From Phorcus lineatus (Eukaryota > Mollusca > Gastropoda > Trochida > Trochidae): a stretch of DNA of 64,000 nucleotides. Under the pieces are notes generated by a model. That model saw only the letters and a program-made list of their open reading frames with translations, was not told the DNA's origin and searched no databases. Positions 62,001 through 64,000 of this stretch are shown here, one piece after another; position 1 is the first letter of the stretch; each line of letters opens with the position of its first letter. The DNA lies in the NCBI GenBank assembly GCA_921293015.1, contig OV121084.1:23812960-23876959 (forward strand). The letters run 5' to 3'. The translations under genes were made by a program, and so were the position numbers.

Positions 62001-64000
62001 AACAATAAATACAAGTAACACATTTACTGTGCATAAATGTGATTATTTATAAGCTTAATGAACCATTGTGTAACTCATTTAAATCTTTTTATATCATGCG
62101 TAAAGAAAATGGGCTCTAGTTGAGTGGTACAAAATAAACCCTGACAGGACTGTCTCTTAAAATTATCATTCGATAAAGAAGATGTATGTCATTGTATCGG
62201 TCGATTAAATGTATGGGTGGATTAAATTATGACAATTGATAATTTCAAGATTGACAATATATACATATGATAAGGTATGTTTTACATGTTTCATTATCAT
62301 ATGATTGTATTCTCTGTGTTGAAATGTTCAGCATGTTCAGCATCACTTGCTTAATACCAGTGTTAGTATCTACACTGAATCATTGTATTCTCTGTGTTGA
62401 AATATTCAGCATGTTCAGCACCACTTGCTTATTACCAGAGTTAGTATCTACACTGAATCATTGTATTCTCTGTGTTGAAATATTCAGCATGTTCAGCACC
62501 ACTTGCTTAATACCAGTGTTAGTATATACACTGAATCATTGTATTCTCTGTATTGAAATATTCAGCATGTTCAGCACCACTTGCTTATTACCAGTGTTAG
62601 TATCTACACTGAATCATTGTATTTTCTATGTTGAAATGTTCAGTATGTTCAGCACCAATTGCTTAATACCAGTGTTAGTATATACACTGAATCATTGTAT
62701 TCTCTGTATTGAAATGTTCAGGATGTTCAGCACCACTTGCTTAATACCAGTGTTAGTATATACACTGAATCCTTGTATTCTGTATGTTTAAATGTTCAGC
62801 ATGTTCAGCATCACTTGCTTAATACCAGTGTTAGTATATACACTGAATCATTGTATTCTCTATGTTGAAATGTTCAGCATGTTCAGCATCACTTGCTTAA
62901 TACAAGTGTTAGTATATACACTGAATCATTGTATTCTCTATGTTGAAATGTTCAGCATGTTCAGCATCACTTGCTTATTACCAGTGTTAGTATCTACACT
63001 GAATCATTGTATTCTCTGTGTTGAAATATTCAGCATGTTCAGCACCACTTGCTTATTACCAGTGTTAGTATCTACACTGAATCATTGTATTTTCTATGTT
63101 GAAATGTTCAGTATGTTCAGCACCAATTGCTTAATACCAGTGTTAGTATATACACTGAATCATTGTATTCTCTATGTTGAAATGTTCAGCATGTTCAGCA
63201 TCACTTGCTTATTACCAGTGTTAGTATCTACACTGAATCATTGTATTCTCTATGTTGAAATGTTCAGCATGTTCAGCATCACTTGCTTATTACCAGTGTT
63301 AGTATCTACACTGAATCTTTGTATTTCTTTGCAATAAAGAAGTTGTAAATCCATAGAGTTTATATTTTCCCATTTTACTAGCTTCTAAAATGAAATATAA
63401 AGAAGTTAACTGTTTAATTTTTTGTTGTTTTGAAACATTGTACATGCATATTTTGTCAATTCTTCTGTTGTGAAATTCATCATTTCATCTTGTAACATTG
63501 TAATTTTGTATTATTCAATGAAAATGAAGGACAAATCATGTTGTTGCAGTTTTGTTCGTCTGTTGTTGGTTATTACTATACATATGTAATTTTTATTTTA
63601 ATGCACATATTAATAAAAGTTACCTCATGGGAAATAAAGTATTATCTTATCCTAAACAAAGTATTATCATTGGTTTTAAATTACCATAGTAACAGTGGAA
63701 CAGCATGTTTACGGAATAGAACAGAAGCATATATTTATATACAATAATTATTGTGACATCATAAACTCATAACTGTTTTTCGTAAAACATCAATGAAACA
63801 TGTTGGAGTTATGTTGGCTATGTCTCACTTTTAATCTCTGAATATTTATATTTTAACATCATTCAATTTTTGATTCGCTTTAACAAAGTAACAATAGACA
63901 AGAAATCAGTTTATTTTCTATCAAAACCTTGTGGCATTGAACAAATCCTATACTGTAAATCTAGACACGACTCTACCAATCGGTCAGTTTCTCCCACTTG
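46914..64000 (-). CDS. GALNT2: Polypeptide N-acetylgalactosaminyltransferase, GALNT2-like, 15 exons, N-terminus beyond window
   Basis: A Golgi type II membrane enzyme that transfers GalNAc from UDP-GalNAc to Ser/Thr, the first step of mucin-type O-glycosylation. In transcript order the exons are 63977-64000 (partial), 60760-60914, 59040-59141, 58225-58292, 57508-57573, 56631-56752, 55961-56048, 55395-55473, 54907-55010, 54192-54318, 50197-50289, 49809-49892, 49011-49137, 48047-48163 and 46914-47093. They total 1536 bases, exactly 511 codons plus stop, with GT-AG borders. The GT-A domain holds [14 protein letters not shown] (80-93), the metal-binding DSH motif (160-162), WGGEN (264-268) and the [10 protein letters not shown] loop (291-300). 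The lectin domain (about 382-505) has three repeats ending QEW, QRW and QQW. Best match by eye is vertebrate GALNT2 ([25 protein letters not shown]); the related GALNT14/16 group is the alternative. The membrane anchor and stem are missing at the right edge. Confidence 0.95.
47094..48046 (-). other. GALNT intron before the last exon
   Basis: 953-bp AT-rich intron; nothing recognised. Confidence 0.85.
48047..48163 (-). CDS. GALNT2: GALNT exon: lectin repeat beta
   Basis: The acceptor is TTTTGCAG and the donor GTGGGT. It starts EWSW, completing the QEW of repeat alpha across the intron, and ends GGENQ. The CLD-position residues are CLT, so this repeat probably does not bind sugar through the usual Asp, as in vertebrate GALNT2. 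Confidence 0.93.
48164..49010 (-). other. GALNT intron between lectin alpha and beta exons
   Basis: 847-bp AT-rich intron; nothing recognised. Confidence 0.85.
49011..49137 (-). CDS. GALNT2: GALNT exon: linker and lectin repeat alpha
   Basis: The acceptor is TGTTGCAG and the donor GTAAGC. It encodes 42 residues with [23 protein letters not shown] corresponds to the CLD motif of ricin-type lectin repeats, whose Asp binds GalNAc. Confidence 0.93.
49291..49490. repeat. 40-bp minisatellite, five copies
   Basis: Units start at 49291, 49331, 49371, 49411 and 49451 with TGTAAACAGG or TGTGAACAGG, followed by TAAATTGACATGATACAAAG and ATTGTATATA. It lies in the GALNT intron 49138-49808. The ORF on the minus strand is a by-product. 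Confidence 0.93.
49809..49892 (-). CDS. GALNT2: GALNT exon: end of the catalytic domain
   Basis: The acceptor is GTTTCCAG and the donor GTGAGT. It encodes [20 protein letters not shown] and YPEL, the family's conserved C-x-x-F-x-WYL-x-N-x-YP end of the catalytic domain and linker start. Confidence 0.96.
50197..50289 (-). CDS. GALNT2: GALNT exon: AEVWMDDYK
   Basis: The acceptor is AATCTTCAG and the donor GTAAGT. It encodes [20 protein letters not shown] then [10 protein letters not shown]. Both the motif and the [10 protein letters not shown] stretch are closest to GALNT2. The intron before it (3.9 kb) holds the gypsy relic. Confidence 0.96.
51518..53905 (+). mobile_element. Decayed Ty3/gypsy LTR retrotransposon
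   Basis: A relic inserted antisense to the GALNT gene. In order: an aspartic-protease frame (51592-52203) with the DCGATVN active-site motif; the end of an RNase H-like region near 52210-52249; the linker and zinc-binding part of the integrase (about 52815-53300; [14 protein letters not shown], then CETCCKFQ); and the integrase core (about 53290-53700) with SDNGPQF and a downstream Glu. Breaks: reverse transcriptase and most of RNase H are deleted, a 561-bp insertion splits the remainder, frames shift near 53330 and 53690, an in-frame stop lies near 53440, and both His of the integrase zinc site read Gln. No gag or 5' LTR is recognised; TGTTACAAT at 53906 may begin the 3' LTR. The copy cannot be active. 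Confidence 0.88.
52250..52810. mobile_element. Insertion nested in the gypsy relic
   Basis: 561 bp with no gypsy similarity interrupts the region between the RNase H end and the integrase linker. It is flanked by TACC on both sides (52246-52249 and 52811-52814), a possible 4-bp target duplication, and the gypsy frame resumes cleanly after it. No inverted termini and no ORF of its own are visible, so the class is unknown. Confidence 0.5.
54192..54318 (-). CDS. GALNT2: GALNT exon: flexible catalytic loop region
   Basis: The acceptor is GTATACAG and the donor GTAAGT. It encodes [20 protein letters not shown] and [15 protein letters not shown]. The GH histidine (His292) matches the metal-coordinating histidine of the family, and HPYTFP lies in the mobile lid. 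Confidence 0.96.
54907..55010 (-). CDS. GALNT2: GALNT exon with the WGGEN motif
   Basis: The acceptor is GTATTTCAG and the donor GTAGGA. It encodes [20 protein letters not shown] and [19 protein letters not shown] is the Gal/GalNAc-transferase signature. The usual TPxxAGG is TPVLPGG here, an Ala-to-Pro difference. Confidence 0.96.
55395..55473 (-). CDS. GALNT2: GALNT exon: FDWSLHFKW
   Basis: The acceptor is GTTGAAG and the donor GTAGGT. It encodes [19 protein letters not shown] and a variable loop ending in DPLK. The F-x-W pair is part of the acceptor-binding surface in the family. Confidence 0.92.
55961..56048 (-). CDS. GALNT2: GALNT exon: VTPVIDVID segment
   Basis: The acceptor is AATTTCAG and the donor GTGAGC. 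It encodes [20 protein letters not shown] and LKGG. The V-x-P-x-ID motif follows the DXH region in all family members. Confidence 0.95.
56110..56141. repeat. (CCTAACAA)4 short tandem repeat
   Basis: Four perfect 8-bp units in a GALNT intron, just upstream (in transcript direction) of the exon at 55961-56048. Confidence 0.9.
56631..56752 (-). CDS. GALNT2: GALNT exon with the DXH metal site
   Basis: The acceptor is GTTCGCAG and the donor GTAAGC. It encodes [10 protein letters not shown] then [20 protein letters not shown]. Asp160 and His162 of LDSHCE are the expected manganese ligands, so the metal site is intact. Confidence 0.97.
57508..57573 (-). CDS. GALNT2: GALNT exon: short catalytic segment
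   Basis: The acceptor is ATTTCAG and the donor GTGAGT. A 66-base exon encoding [25 protein letters not shown] followed by a KIKLVRN-type strand is the GALNT2-like arrangement. Confidence 0.93.
58225..58292 (-). CDS. GALNT2: GALNT exon: [11 protein letters not shown]
   Basis: The acceptor is ACTTCCAG and the donor GTAAGT. A 68-base exon encoding [20 protein letters not shown], equivalent to the VDD-Y/F-S segment of the nucleotide-binding fold. Confidence 0.95.
59040..59141 (-). CDS. GALNT2: GALNT exon: first catalytic strand
   Basis: The acceptor is ATGTTGCAG and the donor GTGAAC. It encodes [20 protein letters not shown], the UDP-sugar-binding start of the GT-A fold and nearly invariant in GALNTs. 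Confidence 0.96.
59395..59700. repeat. 75-bp AT-rich minisatellite rich in GTATAC
   Basis: About four copies of a 75-bp unit; AATGAACTG starts at 59426, 59501, 59576 and (after a 3-base loss) 59648. Each unit contains GGTATACTATGAAAT twice in variant form, so it is itself a duplicated half-unit. Related degenerate ATGGTATG-type sequence extends from about 59290 to 60110. It lies in the 1.6-kb GALNT intron 59142-60759. Confidence 0.9.
60760..60914 (-). CDS. GALNT2: GALNT exon: stem to start of the catalytic domain
   Basis: The acceptor is CGCTGCAG and the donor GTGAGA. It encodes [21 protein letters not shown], the conserved lead-in of the family (FNxxxSDxxxxDRxIPDxR) before the first catalytic strand. 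Confidence 0.92.
60915..63976 (-). other. GALNT intron near the right edge (3.1 kb)
   Basis: It holds the 78-bp minisatellite at 62303-63316. The rest is AT-rich and empty as far as I can see. Confidence 0.7.
62303..63316 (+). repeat. 78-bp minisatellite, 13 copies, open as 26-residue repeats
   Basis: Thirteen tandem units, each a multiple of three (78 bp), built on ATTGTATTCTCTGTGTTGAA, ATGTTCAGCATGTTCAGCA and CCAGTGTTAGTATCTACACT. The plus strand is open through the array except for one TAA in the seventh unit, at about 62789-62791, where TGTTGAA became TGTTTAA. The predicted repeat ([13 protein letters not shown], then [11 protein letters not shown]) is hydrophobic and Cys-containing. Units 5 and 11 share the same rare variants, exactly 468 bp (six units) apart, showing a higher-order duplication. 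It is antisense within a GALNT intron, with no promoter or splice evidence for translation. Confidence 0.95.
63977..64000 (-). CDS. GALNT2: GALNT exon, 3' edge only
   Basis: Eight in-frame codons (QVGETDRL) ending at a GTAGAG donor, phase 0, matching the phase-0 start of the next exon. It is too short to recognise on its own; support is position, donor and phase. It would be stem region. Confidence 0.4.

Noticed and set aside
1..64000. CRISPR, prokaryotic defence or biosynthetic clusters
   Set aside because: The tandem arrays have no spacer-repeat alternation, and the genes are spliced animal genes.

Overview
This is AT-rich, intron-rich animal DNA, most likely from a mollusc and plausibly a gastropod. 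The evidence is two conserved metazoan genes split by GT-AG introns, a tRNA-derived SINE, a gypsy relic, and an estrogen-receptor-type nuclear receptor, which among invertebrates is best known from molluscs and annelids. I cannot name the species. I see no bacterial genes, CRISPR arrays or operons.

Layout. Positions 1-20413 are non-coding. They hold tandem repeats, a LINE 3' end, a minisatellite split by an insertion, a possible 5' exon near 9.2-9.8 kb, nuclear-receptor half-sites and a SINE. Positions 20414-34316 (+ strand) hold eight coding exons of an estrogen receptor: part of the A/B domain, the complete DNA-binding domain, the hinge and the complete ligand-binding domain through the stop. 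The start codon lies in an upstream exon I could not identify. The introns carry a TTAA-flanked piggyBac-like MITE and a second SINE copy. Positions 34317-46913 are mostly 3' UTR and intergenic DNA with a 53-bp minisatellite, a small unassigned minus-strand ORF (43739-43957) and a 27-bp minisatellite.

Positions 46914-64000 (- strand) hold fourteen complete exons, plus the 3' edge of a fifteenth, of a polypeptide N-acetylgalactosaminyltransferase of the GALNT2 type. All phases join to 511 residues. The catalytic domain and the three-repeat ricin-type lectin domain are complete, but the membrane anchor lies beyond the right edge. One intron holds a decayed, internally deleted Ty3/gypsy element on the opposite strand, itself carrying a nested insertion.

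The two genes converge tail to tail, and nothing suggests a shared pathway: one encodes a nuclear transcription factor, the other a Golgi enzyme that starts mucin-type O-glycosylation. The most distinctive observations are that the last codons and stop of the GALNT gene are themselves a monomer of the adjacent 27-bp minisatellite, that a 78-bp array stays open as 26-residue repeats, and that the receptor lacks the histidine that contacts estradiol in vertebrate receptors. I found no clear sign of a wholly new biological system.
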